DNA of 64,000 bases from Fragilaria crotonensis (taxonomy: Eukaryota; Bacillariophyta; Fragilariophyceae; Fragilariales; Fragilariaceae): assembly GCA_022925895.1 (NCBI GenBank), contig JAKSYS010000031.1:124001-188000 (forward strand), read 5' to 3'. Numbering within the stretch: position 1 is the stretch's first letter; every line of letters begins with the position of its first letter. A model generated the notes under the pieces. That model worked only from the letters and a program-made list of their open reading frames with translations. It was not told the origin of the DNA and searched no databases. Below, piece by piece: positions 1 to 10,491 of the stretch. Made by a program: the position numbers and the translations under genes.

Positions 1-469
1 CAAGCGATTTTTAGAATTTCTCAAGTTGCATACGACAGCATCAAAAGTGAAGGCTAGTAGGAAGAAGCATTGACCGCCTCTTTCATCGTTTTATTTGGAA
101 TCTGCTGAGGCTATGTATGCTGAATGTAAACCATAAAATAATACGATAGAAATTCATGAGGCAGAATACCTCTGGTAAATGAATTGTGCAAGTATTCGTA
201 GTTAAACCAGGCAAGTTGTATGATACAAGCAACGGAGCATGTTTGATGCGTACTGGACCTGGCACCTGGCACTTGTGATGAGTCTTTCGTGCAGTAGACG
301 AAGAACTTGTACTACCGTACTAGTATACTGGTGCAAGATTGTCACACGCCTACTGCCTACTGTATTCTGTATAGCTAATACTCGCAGAGTGCTCCAATAC
401 TGTTACTGGCCTACCAGGTGCTGTGTATTGTAGGCGGATCCTGCACTCTCACGCAAGTGCTCGGTGTGG
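1..469. other. Intergenic, no gene recognised
   Basis: No reading frame with recognisable protein character on either strand. The stretch from about 290 to 430 is rich in short GTAC/TACTG motifs like other intergenic parts of the window. It ends at the target-site copy TCCGCGGT (470-477) of the next element. Confidence 0.5.
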
Positions 470-1389
470 TCCGCGGTCAGGCCGGTTTAATTGGGGGACG
501 TCCCCCAAAATACCCAATTAGGCTAATTGGGGGAGATTTTGGAGGCTAATTGGGGGCTAATTGGGGGAGATTTCTGAAACGACAGGAAAATGTAGCTTAA
601 TCTCAGCTTCACGAGTCTATGCTGCTATAATTTTTTTTAACGAAGAGGTAAGTGTTTGCAATGGAGCAGGATACTTCCAACAATGAAAAATTAGTTGATA
701 TGAATTTCATCCAAACTGATGACTGCAACATATGACTTGACTAGCTATGCGTGTTCCTGGGGATGCACCATAGTGGTATGATAGTACCATATCTGCCATA
801 CAAGCACTTCTTCAGGTTGGGGAAGCAACAACCTCATGTCATGAATGCCCGTTGACCATTGCAAGATATCTTCAAACAACTGGAGCCATATAAAGGCTTT
901 TTCAGAATGGTTTGATTCTTCTTTGGGTACTACATGCTGACAAATTCTAGGAATTCATCGTTGAGTCGATCCATAGCTACTATCTTGCTTGTTCATCAAC
1001 GTTGCTTCTTGTTTGTTATCAATGTAAAAGTTCAGCAAAATCAGAGCCAGCTGATGAGGTAGGCATTGAGGTGTCTCCAAATCAGAACCGTTCCTCTCCT
1101 TGTCCCACAATATTGGAAGGTCCACCATCAATTAGAAAACCAAACACTCCGTGGAACCACCAATTCTCCTTCTTGAGACAGAGAATATTTATCTGATACC
1201 CTCAATGAAGATATAATTGTGTTTTGGACATCTTTTATGTGATGATCTGGAGATGTACTTGCATTCTACTAATTGGTTTAATTGGGGGAAACCGAATCCT
1301 GCCCACACATTACAGAGCACATAACCCAATAAAAACGCTTAATTGGGGGAGATTTTGAAACTCGATTGGGGGAAATGACCCCCAATTAA

Positions 1390-2685
1390 GGCCCACCGTT
1401 ACGTAATTACATTTCACGACAACGAAAACTTTTTCGTTTTCGAGGGTCCATTTTACCACCGTTACGTACGAAAACGGGTCCCCAAAAACTTTCAGGAAAT
1501 CACTCAGATGCGCCTCATATCCAGGGGTGTCCTATTTAAGGCGGGCGCCTTAATTTTGGGGCCAATCGCCTTTTTGAAGCCTTGAAATAGCGCCTTAAAT
1601 AAGGTCCTGTAGATTCTACGCTACAAACATACCATCATGTAGAATTGTACGTGTAAGTTTGTACGGAGCATTCTCGTAGCATAGTACGACAGTACTCCAG
1701 TAGATAATAAACAACATACAGTAGACATGGATACAGTACCTTGTTGTACAGTACTCCAGTATATCCGTAGCCAGTAGCAAGATGCTTTACTTGGACTTGG
1801 AACTCAACTGTTGCAGTGAAAAAGCTGAAACAATTGAAGTTACTTCCATGATTGTTCATGGTGAGCTGTGAGGTCTGTTGGCAGTGTTATTTTCATGATG
1901 GACTGAAGTGGGGATGAGCGTTGCAGCTGCTCTGTACAGTCATGAACCTTAACTCTAAATCCCCAAAACCCTAACCCCTAACCCCCACCGCCTTACACCG
2001 CCTTTTTGAAGGTCCAAAAAAGCGCCTATATTAACTAATTAAGGCGCTGCTAGGCGCGCCGGCCCGGTCGCCTTAAATAGGACACCCCTGCTCATATCCC
2101 ATCGTCAACGAAAATCTGCCGAGGTTTTCGTTGATCCGCGAAAAAAACAGCCTCTCCTCGAAATATCTCAAGATTCTGGATTCCTTCTGGTAGGTCTACT
2201 GCTGTGTGCGTTTAACTCGCCCTGTTGACAGATGCTACTGTCTACTGTCACTGCTGGCATCAAACATGAACGTGGTTTTCTCGCCAGATTATGATCAGAT
2301 GAAGACGTCGTTTCTACCATTGCATGCGCCGTAGAGAAACGACGATCGATGCTAGTGCGGTGGTTTGTGGTGGTTCTACATGAGGAACATTGTCAAAATG
2401 GTCGTCATTGTCGGATTTCGATGAGCGACGATCTAATAATTTTTGGTTCCAATTCGTACAACTTTACCGTATCTGTAGACGTACCCAGTACACAGTACGA
2501 CTAGGATGGAGCGAACGATTGGAACATACATGTGTTTCACATCAAGATTCCTATCTTGACTCAGTCGACTTGATGTTTTCGTATTTGTGGACTGCTTTCT
2601 ACGTAACGGTGGGGACGAGCATTTTACATGAACGAGAAGTCAAAACTTCTCGTTTTCGTGAAATGTAATTACGTAACGGTGGCCC
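1390..2685. mobile_element. Harbinger-like non-autonomous transposon (nest level 2)
   Basis: Inverted ends of about 30 bp: GGCCCACCGTTACGTAATTA at 1390-1409 against GGGCCACCGTTACGTAATTA read inward from 2685, with one mismatch in this part and the match continuing to TTTCACGA. The flanks are a 3-bp duplication TAA at 1387-1389 and 2686-2688. A TWA duplication with G-rich TIRs is the PIF/Harbinger pattern (family knowledge). The motif CCACCGTTACGTA is repeated a second time inside both ends (near 1458 and 2595). Without the hAT-like element inside it and that element's duplicated site it would be about 719 bp. No transposase seen. Confidence 0.82.
1522..2090. mobile_element. Inner hAT-like MITE (nest level 3)
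   Basis: Perfect TIR of 22 bp beginning CAGGGGTGTCCTATTTAAGG at 1522 and its complement ending at 2090, flanked by the 8-bp duplication CTCATATC at 1514-1521 and 2091-2098. The total is 569 bp. GCGCCT and CGCCTTTTTGAAG motifs recur near both ends (about 1550-1600 and 1990-2050). It also holds a telomere-like CCCTAA stretch at 1968-1986. No coding capacity seen. It lies wholly inside the Harbinger-like element, so it is the youngest of the three. Confidence 0.88.
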
Positions 2686-2819
2686 TAAGGTGATTTCCCC
2701 CCAATTAAACCGGCCTGTCCGCGGTCCGAGTCTGAAGTCTGGAGACTGGAGATCTCACATTGGCCCACCGACAAGCATCCTCCTCACACTCGAGTCTCGA
2801 GAAAACGATCGCAATTATT

Positions 2820-3611
2820 ATGGTTCAATCGATCAACACCAAGGCAATCTTCACACTGGCTTCCGTGTTGAGACGGCAGGCCCTGATTGTCCCGCATGTC
2901 AGCGTTGCAACTGTTTCAGGTTAGTTGAAATGTGTATTTATGGCACAATGACATGCAGGCTCACGCATTTCCATTCGATGTTTCCACTGGATGGCGTCAA
3001 CTGCAAAAACCACTTTGATAGATCTCAATTTCACTGCAATTCATCAATACGCCGATGTGGTCGTCTTTGACAAGGACAATACATTGACGAGTCCATATGA
3101 GAATGAAATTCATCCAGACGCTCAACGAGGACTCCAATACGCACTGGAGATTTTTGGGAGGGATAGGATTGCCATTGTGAGCAACTCGGCTGGTACAAAG
3201 GACGATGTAGAATACAAGGATGCACTTGCTATCGAAGAAGCATTGGGGATCAAAGTCATTCGACACGATGAAAAGAAACCAGGTGGTCTGGATGAAGTCT
3301 TAAAACATTTCGGAATCGACGATCCAGCTAAAATCTGCATGGTCGGTGACCGTCTTTTGACCGACGTTGTCTTTGGGAATCTATATGGAATGCTAACTAT
3401 CCATACGCTACCACTTTGCCGTGGAGAGGAAAATGCAAAAGATAACAAGGTGTCAGCCATGGTTCGCTCGGCGGAGAATGCCCTCTTGTATTCGAATCCG
3501 AACAGAGCGCTACGCTATCAGCGATGCAAGTTGCCACACAAATACTGGCCTGGTGCCGATGAGGCCCCATTAACTGTAGTGTTGGAAGGCCGGCAAGCTC
3601 AAGATAATTAA
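2820..3611 (+). CDS. GEP4: GEP4-type mitochondrial phosphatidylglycerophosphate phosphatase (HAD family), two exons
   Basis: It likely dephosphorylates phosphatidylglycerophosphate to phosphatidylglycerol in the cardiolipin pathway at the inner mitochondrial membrane (family knowledge). The HAD motifs are plain: FDKDNTLTSPYENEIHP (motif I, DxDNT), VSNSAG (II), the Lys in RHDEKKPGG (III) and VGDRLLTDV (IV). I model exon 1 as 2820-2919 and exon 2 as 3022-3611, with an intron GTTAGT...TAG at 2920-3021 (102 bp). The splice gives V-S-D-L-N-F and restores the N-terminal ALIVPHV segment that GEP4 proteins carry before the catalytic loop. An unspliced start at 2991 would lack it. The product is about 229 aa, near the family size. 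The protein has Asp at both positions of motif I. The outer transposon of the nest ends 102 bp upstream, so the promoter is compressed or lies inside that element. Confidence 0.87.
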
Positions 3612-3639
3612 GGTTAAAGTTGTCGAGCCAGAGTGTAGC

Positions 3640-4266
3640 CATCGCTCTCTTCGATAGACCTGAAAACCGAATGTTGACATTCGGCGCAGATGTCTTACAA
3701 ATCGTCGGGGCGAAGTTCACTAAAGCCCCATTTGGATTGTCATACAAATCATGAAGCGCCAATTCCATTCCAAAGAACCAAGCCGCTGATCGTAATTCTC
3801 GCACTGCCCAAGAAGATATCTGTATCGCCAAGATCCAAATTATCATCATACACCTCTCGCACCAGCTCGTGATCCCTCTGGTGACAACACAAAATGAGAG
3901 GAAACCTCCCATCTCGGATTGCGTGTGTTTTGGAGGGTTCTCATCCCCAACACTTGGGACCCAACAGCAAAACTGCCATTAATGTCTGGGACATTACCAA
4001 CAATGGAAGTTTTGGAATCTTGAATTACGTCAAGCCCCGGACCATCGCAACAAGGACAGTCATGACACTCATAGCGGTGTGAGGTGAAGCCTTGCCATTC
4101 TTACTTGGTTGTCCAGTCTCGGTTCTGCTGGATGTATTGATCAAGCTGACACTTGGCGACGGTAAAGCACCCGCGACAAGTATGGTGATGGCCGCAGATG
4201 GACTTGTCACTTGTACTGGGAGAAACACTTGGCTGGGCGACCCCAGAAGGTGCAGTCATTGGATCA
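3640..4266 (-). pseudogene. Degenerate C2-domain gene remnant
   Basis: Read on the minus strand, one frame gives a Cys/His-rich stretch (ICGHHHTCRGCFTVAKC, then RYECHDCPCCDGPGLDV) followed by a C2-like segment, TLQNTRNPRWEVSSHFVLSP. The next part, VYDDNLDLGDTDIFLGSARI, lies in another frame. NPxW followed by VYDxD and DxFLG is the order expected of a Ca2+/phospholipid-binding C2 domain (family knowledge). At least one in-frame stop and one frame change interrupt it, and no start codon or splice model fits well. It converges on the GEP4-type gene and ends just past that gene's stop. A multi-exon live gene cannot be ruled out. Confidence 0.42.
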
Positions 4267-4826
4267 GAATGCTAATTAATGTTGTTTATACTAATGCGCC
4301 GATGGGCTACCCAAACAACTTATTTCATGCATCAAGTCATTTATGGAGCGTTGAACAACAACAATGATGAGCAGGAAATTTTTCTCCGCGGATTTGTCGG
4401 GGATTCTCGAGTCCATTCACGGTTTTTTTCAGTAACACCTTCTTGGAGTACGGAGCGATTCCTATGAGAATATGACAACACAAGACGATCCATCATGAAA
4501 CTAACGGGCGAGTACTCCTGGACTTGTAGTTCCAATGGTACGAACTCCGCGGATATGCCACAGAAGCTGTGGATGCCATGGTTAAAATGCTTCCTAATGG
4601 CCTAAGCTACATGTGAGCTCTCCATACGAAATGAGGCACACTGTCAAATTAGTTCTCGCGGCTTCGGCACTATGAACAAGGAACAAAAAAATGCTAAGTT
4701 CTGATGCGCTCATACGTTTCTCGTAATTCTAACACATGTAATACACTTTTTAATTCAAAATGATTAAGTCAAGACGCCCTTTCACATGACTTCACTTCAT
4801 TGAATTCACTGGTTGTACCGGAAAGC
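4267..4826. other. Intergenic, nothing recognised
   Basis: Only short frames without family resemblance. It may contain more of the decayed gene to its left. Confidence 0.4.
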
Positions 4827-6291
4827 CTACGCGTTGGTGGATGTCAAACTGCGCTCCTTTCCTTCGCCCTTCACTTTAGGAGCTTTCTTATCTTTCTTCG
4901 CGCCCTTCTTCTTCGGAGGAGGAGGTGGAAGAGAGAGGGACAAGGAGTCACTCTCGACAGTGACTCGTTCCCAGAACTTCTTGTTTTCCTCATCCGGCGT
5001 GTTATCATGGGATGTCAAACTGCGCTCCTTTCCTTCGCCCTTCACTTTAGGAGCTTTCTTATCTTTCTTCGCGCCCTTCTTCGGAGGAGGAGGAGGTGGA
5101 AGAGAGAGGGACAAGGAGTCACTCTCGACAGTGACTCGTTCCCAGAACTTCTTGTTTTCCTCATCCGACGTGCTGTCATTTGATGTCAAACTGCGCTGCT
5201 TTCCTTCGCCCTTCACTTTAGGAGCTTTCTTATCTTTCTTCGCGCCCTTCTTCGGAGGAGGAGGAGGTGGAAGAGAGAGGGACAAGGAGTCACTCTCGAC
5301 AGTGACTCGTTCCCAGAACTTCTTGTTTTCCTCATCCGACGTGCTGTCATTTGATGTCAAACTGCGCTGCTTTCCTTCGCCCTTCACTTTAGGAGCTTTC
5401 TTATCTTTCTTCGCGCCCTTCTTCGGAGGAGGAGGAGGTGGAAGAGAGAGGGACAAGGAGTCACTCTCGACAGTGACTCGTTCCCAGAACTTCTTGTTTT
5501 CTTCATCCGGCGTGTTGTCATGGGATGTCAAACTGCGCTCCTTTCCTTCGCCCTTCACTTTAGGAGCTTTCTTATCTTTCTTCGCGCCCTTCTTCGGAGG
5601 AGGAGGAGGTGGAAGAGAGAGGGACAAGGAGTCACTCTCGACAGTGACTCGTTCCCAGAACTTCTTGTTTTCCTCATCCGGCGTGTTGTCATGGGATGTC
5701 AAACTGCGCTCCTTTCCTTCGCCCTTCACTTTAGGAGCTTTCTTATCTTTCTTCGCGCCCTTCTTCGGAGGAGGAGGAGGTGGAAGAGAGAGGGACAAAG
5801 TCACTCTCGACAGTGACTCGTTCCCAGAACTTCTTGTTTTCCTCATCCGGCGTGTTGTCATGGGATGTCAAACTGCGCTCCTTTCCTTCGCCCTTCACTT
5901 TAGGAGCTTTCTTATCTTTCTTCGCGCCCTTCTTCGGAGGAGGAGGAGGTGGAAGAGAGAGGGACAAGGAGTCACTCTCGACAGTGACTCGTTCCCAGAA
6001 CTTTTTGTTTTCCTCATCCGGCGTGTTGTCATGGGATGTCAAACTGCGCTCCTTTCCTTCGCCCTTCACTTTAGGAGCTTTCTTATCTTTCTTCGCGCCC
6101 TTCTTCTTCGGAGGCGGAGGTGGAAGAGAGAGGGACAAGGAGTCGCTCTCGACGGTGACTCGTTCCCAGAACTTTTTGTTTTCCACATCCGGCGTGTTGT
6201 CATTTACTCCCTCCGCCTTGCGGGCTCCTACCGTTAAGGTCGAAGACGCGACGAGGGTGAAAAAAACCCAACACAAGGAGCTGAATCTCAT
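4827..6291 (-). CDS. Secreted Lys/Pro/Ser tandem-repeat protein, silaffin-like candidate (frame broken once)
   Basis: The start is the ATG at 6291 (MRFSSLCWVFFTLVASSTL, a clear signal peptide ending near VGA). A short linker leads into eight 57-residue repeats, ending SLTSTNA and a stop at 4827. Each repeat has three parts: FWERVTVESDSLSLSL, then five or six prolines, then KKGAKKDKKAPKVKGEGK followed by RSLTS. Lysines in the basic block are spaced KxxKxxK twice, the pattern known from silaffin-type proteins of diatom silica, and serines are concentrated just before the prolines. These are similarities of composition, not homology. In repeat 3 the DNA lacks 2 bp relative to the other units (about 5796-5801 on the plus strand), which shifts the frame. 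The product would otherwise be about 490 aa. It may be a real null allele or an assembly error. Function is not known. Confidence 0.7.
4840..6205 (-). repeat. Eight-copy 171-bp coding tandem repeat
   Basis: The anchor GATGTCAAACTGCGC recurs at 4840, 5011, 5182, 5353, 5524, 5695, 5864 and 6035. All steps are 171 bp except one of 169. Units are nearly identical. The two outermost units share a KKK variant with one Pro fewer, while the six inner ones are KK with six Pro. Two neighbouring units share STSD and QRSLTSND variants. Because 171 is a multiple of three and lacks stops, long frames are also open on the opposite strand; I treat those as shadows. Confidence 0.95.
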
Positions 6292-8764
6292 TTCTGCTGT
6301 ATGCACTCGGAGTGCGCAAGCACTGAAAGAGGATGATTATGAGAGACGAGTGAATGGGTGTGTCCCAAGTCCCAAGTTGCCTCCAAACTTGAACGTTTGA
6401 GACGGCTCGTATAACTTGATGGACACTATGTTCATAAGATATAAGATATAATTTAAACTTGCGTTTGATTTCTTTCTCTATACTCTATACGACTCCGTTG
6501 ATATATGTTATCGGAGTATTACTTTCATTTTTGGCCAAGGGCATTCAGACGCGATAATATGGGGAGTCACAATACGCGTCTGTGTCACAATGTCCCATTC
6601 CCCTGAGCCGATCAATCTTTCAAAATTTCGACTTCGTGAAATTAACAGCAGAATTTGTCTGCATGGCACTTTGAGGATGGTTTTTACGGCATCAAAAAAT
6701 TCATCTCGAAACACAGCTCAGCCGGCTCGAAAAGGAACATAGAAAACCAATATGACAATACTAAGTTTGAGTCTAAGTCTCTAATTAACTTCTTATGGTA
6801 TTACGGACTACCTGACCAAACCGCTGCAATATTTTAATCTTAAAACGCGTCGTTTGACGCGATCGACGAGTTTATCTTTGGTACGATCGAAGCATCGAAT
6901 TTACCGTGTACTGTAGCTTATGAATCTCAGCCTGTACGATTTGTGAAACGTTCCCAACAGTAGTTTTCTCACAGTACTGTGTACGATGTACTACATCCTC
7001 CGATCATGGGAGGCCGTGTATGTCCCAAAATTGAGCCGATCGAACTTTTCTAAAATAATCGACTCCATAAATTATATTGCAAATTAAGTTACGCATCAAC
7101 TTGACCTACGAATCTCAGACTGCTCGTCTGAGGATAGAAATTCCGTACAATTTACCAGTAGTTAGTAGAACTCAGTACTCCCGTACAGTACTGCAGGTGA
7201 TGTCCGGCTCGATTAGGGAACTACACGGGCTCCCATCTCCGGTGATACTCTCAAGCAGGTATTGGAAAAAAGTTATTACCCGTACCGGATACCAAATACC
7301 GATGGTATATAGTATATACCCACCAAAACCGAGATTTCCCACGGCCTTAGTGTCCGATAACTGAATTCACAGCGGTACTGGTTATACCTACCAGGGTGCT
7401 TTCGAGTTTACCAACCAGTAACCCATACCCTTGGTTATTATTTACCAAGGAAGGTCGTTGGTATGTCGAAAGGCGGTACATCGACGTGTATAGTATGTAC
7501 ATTCAGCAAAGGATTCTTAAACACGTATGATGGCACATTTTTAATTTTAACAGCAAATATCTATGCAAAAGCCAGTTCTGTTAGAAGTTACAGTACTGTA
7601 ATGCACCCTACTGCATGTTTCAGTAGTACTGATACCTACAAGACTGGAATAAACGATACCGTTCATTTACCCAAGCTCAAAATAAATGGGCAATATATTT
7701 TATACCTACCATTTGGACTTCATATTATTGAATAACTATCCGTTGTTCGTACAAATTTACAACGGGTTATACCAAATATTTACCAGATGCTCTTCTTGAT
7801 ACTGAAATCCAAGTCCTGCAGTATTAATTTTCCAATCCCTGCTCTCAAGTGGTTATTTTGCCAAATCTATAGGCCACTAAACCCCCTCACCACGCTTCCT
7901 TCCAGGCAAGCCAATTCCTCTCTAAAGGAATTTATTGTTTCCTTTCCAAGGACCCAAGAAGTCTATCCTTTCCAAGGATTTATTCTCCGATTGCTCCGCA
8001 ATCATTGACGCCGCAGCTTTAAGGCAATGCCGTCGACTCCTCTACGGCTTCCAACCTAACAAGTCTCGCCAAACGCCTAAATACCAACTTCTCCCTCCGT
8101 CCAATATTGATTGCAAAAAAATAAGGATGAAAAAATACAAAAGCTGCATTTCACTGAAATGTCATCAGGATTGTTTTAGACACAATGAAAAAACTCTTAG
8201 TAGTAGTATGTCATTGAATACTGGCATCTGAGTTCGAATGTTCATTTGGGAGGTTTTAGTTTCCGAAAAGTATCAAAATTCCAAATTATGCAGAACAGTA
8301 CCAAAAGCGGGACTATCCTGCTCCAGATCCTCAGTTAGCATCTCTTCACCAGTTACTAATTTAGATGACTTGTTGACTTGAGAGTAACGGCAATATGTTC
8401 ATGCTTAACCGCAGGGGGGAGCACATAGTTGAAGGTCTGAATAAAACATTCCAGCAAGCATAAATAAAACGGCCATTACAAAGTACAAACGGCTTGCACC
8501 TATGAAAAGTAACGGACAAATGGTCTAATTCTAAAAAGTTCAATAGAAAAGTATGTGCAAAATCCATAGAGTAAAGCATGTACCACATTGTACGTGATAT
8601 CATCTCTAAATAGTGTCGGTTGAAACAACGAAGGCGTCGCCGATGCGTGGAAATATACCAGCAGCCAGCCTACAAAGAAATGACTGAAAGACACTCAATG
8701 AGAACCCCAAACCAATTTTTTAGCAAGTAATATTGGACTGAGGGAGCATGCTATTTATTCTACG
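6292..8764. other. Long intergenic stretch
   Basis: No supported gene. A weak direct similarity links about 6598-6640 and 7030-7070 (both begin GAGCCGATC and run into TCGACT). 7250-7460 is dense in TACCAA/GGTAT motifs. The end of the region leads into a retroelement relic. Confidence 0.4.
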
Positions 8765-9563
8765 TTGGAAAGCACGCCGTGCTCAGCCCTTCTAAGACCT
8801 TGCCTAGTTCTTCCTTCTGATCTCTCCAAGATAGAATCTCCAACACCAACTTCCAACCCCGTTGCTGTGTCTCTGACCCTACTATTGCTGCTTCTGATAG
8901 GCCCAATAAGCCCATTGTGGGCAACATCGTGTCCCTTTTTAGGGATGACTGGTCTGTTTGGACTGGCGGTAAGCCAGCTCCTGCTGGTTGGGTCCTCGGC
9001 CTCAATCCGAGCGCCGCTGATGACATCACGTCACCAAATCAACTTTGCCCTGCCATGCCCCCTCCGCCTCACAAAGGGGTAAAACTTTCATCATACCTGC
9101 ATGACGACCATCTTTACTCAAGCCAGCAGCCTCATTGACTTCCAGAATGCTGTCTGGGACCTTCTCACCAATTGTGGGATGGATACCATTGCTTACCTCC
9201 CTGATCCTGAGAGCTCCTCAATGGTGACAAATGTCGTCAAGAGTCACTCTCACTACACCGTTGCAACAGCGAAGACCCCTAGTTCCCAGCTGCTCCTCCA
9301 CTACAACAAATACCACAAATCGAAAAATCTCGCCGCCACCAAGTTCCTCATTACCTCTCTCAATCCCGCTCTCATGAGTAAAGTCAAGAGAAAACCGAGG
9401 ATTATGACTCGTTTCATGTCGTCTGGTTCCACCTCATCAAAGCAATCCAGTCGACCTAAATTGAGTGCTTCGAAGATCTCAAAACCGCAATTTAGGCTCG
9501 TCACCCATCTCAGTCATTATCTCAAAACTGCAATTTAGGCTCGTCACCCATCTCAGTCATTGA
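8765..9563 (+). mobile_element. Ty1/copia gag relic
   Basis: Fossil fragment. The plus strand encodes SLIDFQNAVWDLLTNCGMDT, which aligns with the gag of the copia element at the right edge of the window (LISFQNVVWDHLKDTGMDS). An upstream part shares TSPNQL. Only gag is present, with no LTR or pol. It is broken, with several breaks, and clearly old relative to the other copia copies. Confidence 0.72.
9478..9561. repeat. Two-copy 43-bp tandem repeat
   Basis: Copies at 9478-9518 and 9521-9561, differing at one base, at the right end of the gag relic. Confidence 0.8.
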
Positions 9564-9759
9564 TGTGGATTTGTAGTGATATGCACTCACGCACATGCAA
9601 GGCAGTATAGATTCTACGGTTAAAAATCGTAAATAGTGACTTATAGCGGTTTTTTCCACCAAACGCCACTTTTAAAGTGGCCTGACGCCTGACCATTGAC
9701 CATGAGCAGGCATGGTTCAAAGAGCCAACCTCCCGGTTTCCCGCCTCATCTTCCTAAAG

Positions 9760-10491
9760 TAGGCCTTGGCAGGGTAAGGTTATAACCTTTTACCCCAGTG
9801 GTAAAGGGTAAAGGTAGTTGGGGTAGGGGTAGAGGTAACAACTTTCCTTAAAAGGTACATCAGAAGGTGGGTTTTTGTCAGTATGTCATTATTTGTTGTG
9901 ATAAAGGATATGATTGAGCAATATTTTGTTCAAACATACATATACGTGATCACAAGTAACTAAAATTTTGCATAGTACTTAAACTTATTTTGTTTTCATT
10001 ACAACAACATAAGTTGGAGAAGAACCTTTATGTGATTAACGCACATCAACATTTTGCAGCTTACTAGTAATTTTTCAAAGGGTAAAGGTGATGAATTTTT
10101 ATCCTTGTGGTATTCATTTCCAGAATAATTACCTTTTACCCTATGTTTTACACTTTAACGAAGATTCAACTTCAATGAGCATTGTGGGATTGCAGCTCCA
10201 TTCTACTTTGTGCTTTGTCATATAATTATTGAACTGTTAGTACAGCACACACAGCTTTCACAGGAGATAAGTTGCTACTTGGGTACTGTAGTGCTCTTAC
10301 ATGATTACCCAAGTAAACGGTAATTTTCCGGGTAAAGGTAAAAGTAACACCCTCTGGTAAAGGGTAAGGTAAAGGTAAAGCCATCAGTTTTACCCTAGTA
10401 AGGGTATGGGTAACGCTATGCTTAAGGGTAAGGTAATGGGTAAGGTAGCTAAAGGTACCCTTTGACTTTTACCTTACCCTGCCGAGGCCTA
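9760..10491. mobile_element. hAT-like MITE with GGTAA-rich subterminal arrays
   Basis: TIR TAGGCCTTGGCAGGGTAAGG at 9760-9779, with its complement (one mismatch) ending at 10491. The flanks are the 8-bp duplication TCCTAAAG at 9752-9759 and 10492-10499. The left 100 bp and right 180 bp are packed with GGTAAAGGGTAAAGG-type motifs in both orientations; the middle is AT-rich and lacks them. Length 732 bp, no coding capacity. The 8-bp duplication supports hAT. Confidence 0.88.

Larger units (their letters stand above)
478..2717. mobile_element. Outer hAT-like non-autonomous transposon (nest level 1)
   Basis: The ends are 20-bp perfect terminal inverted repeats, CAGGCCGGTTTAATTGGGGG at 478-497 and its complement at 2698-2717. 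They are flanked by an 8-bp target-site duplication TCCGCGGT at 470-477 and 2718-2725. An 8-bp duplication with TIRs starting CAGG points to the hAT superfamily (family knowledge). Subterminal AATTGGGGG motifs recur near both ends (about 490-570, 1270-1385 and 2690-2705), as expected of transposase-binding arrays. No transposase is visible, so it would depend on an autonomous relative elsewhere. Its 2,240-bp span includes a Harbinger-like element at 1390-2685, so its own sequence is only about 0.94 kb. The right end is 102 bp upstream of the GEP4-type start codon. Confidence 0.88.

Noticed and set aside
3397-3912. 171-aa minus-strand frame as an intact gene
   Set aside because: It overlaps the GEP4-type exon antisense; only part of it fits the decayed C2 gene.
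4840-6205. CRISPR-like array
   Set aside because: Units are 171 bp, contiguous and coding, with no spacers.
4813-6237. 474-aa plus-strand frame through the 171-bp array
   Set aside because: It is open only because the repeat unit is a multiple of three. The minus strand has the signal peptide and low-complexity blocks with protein logic.
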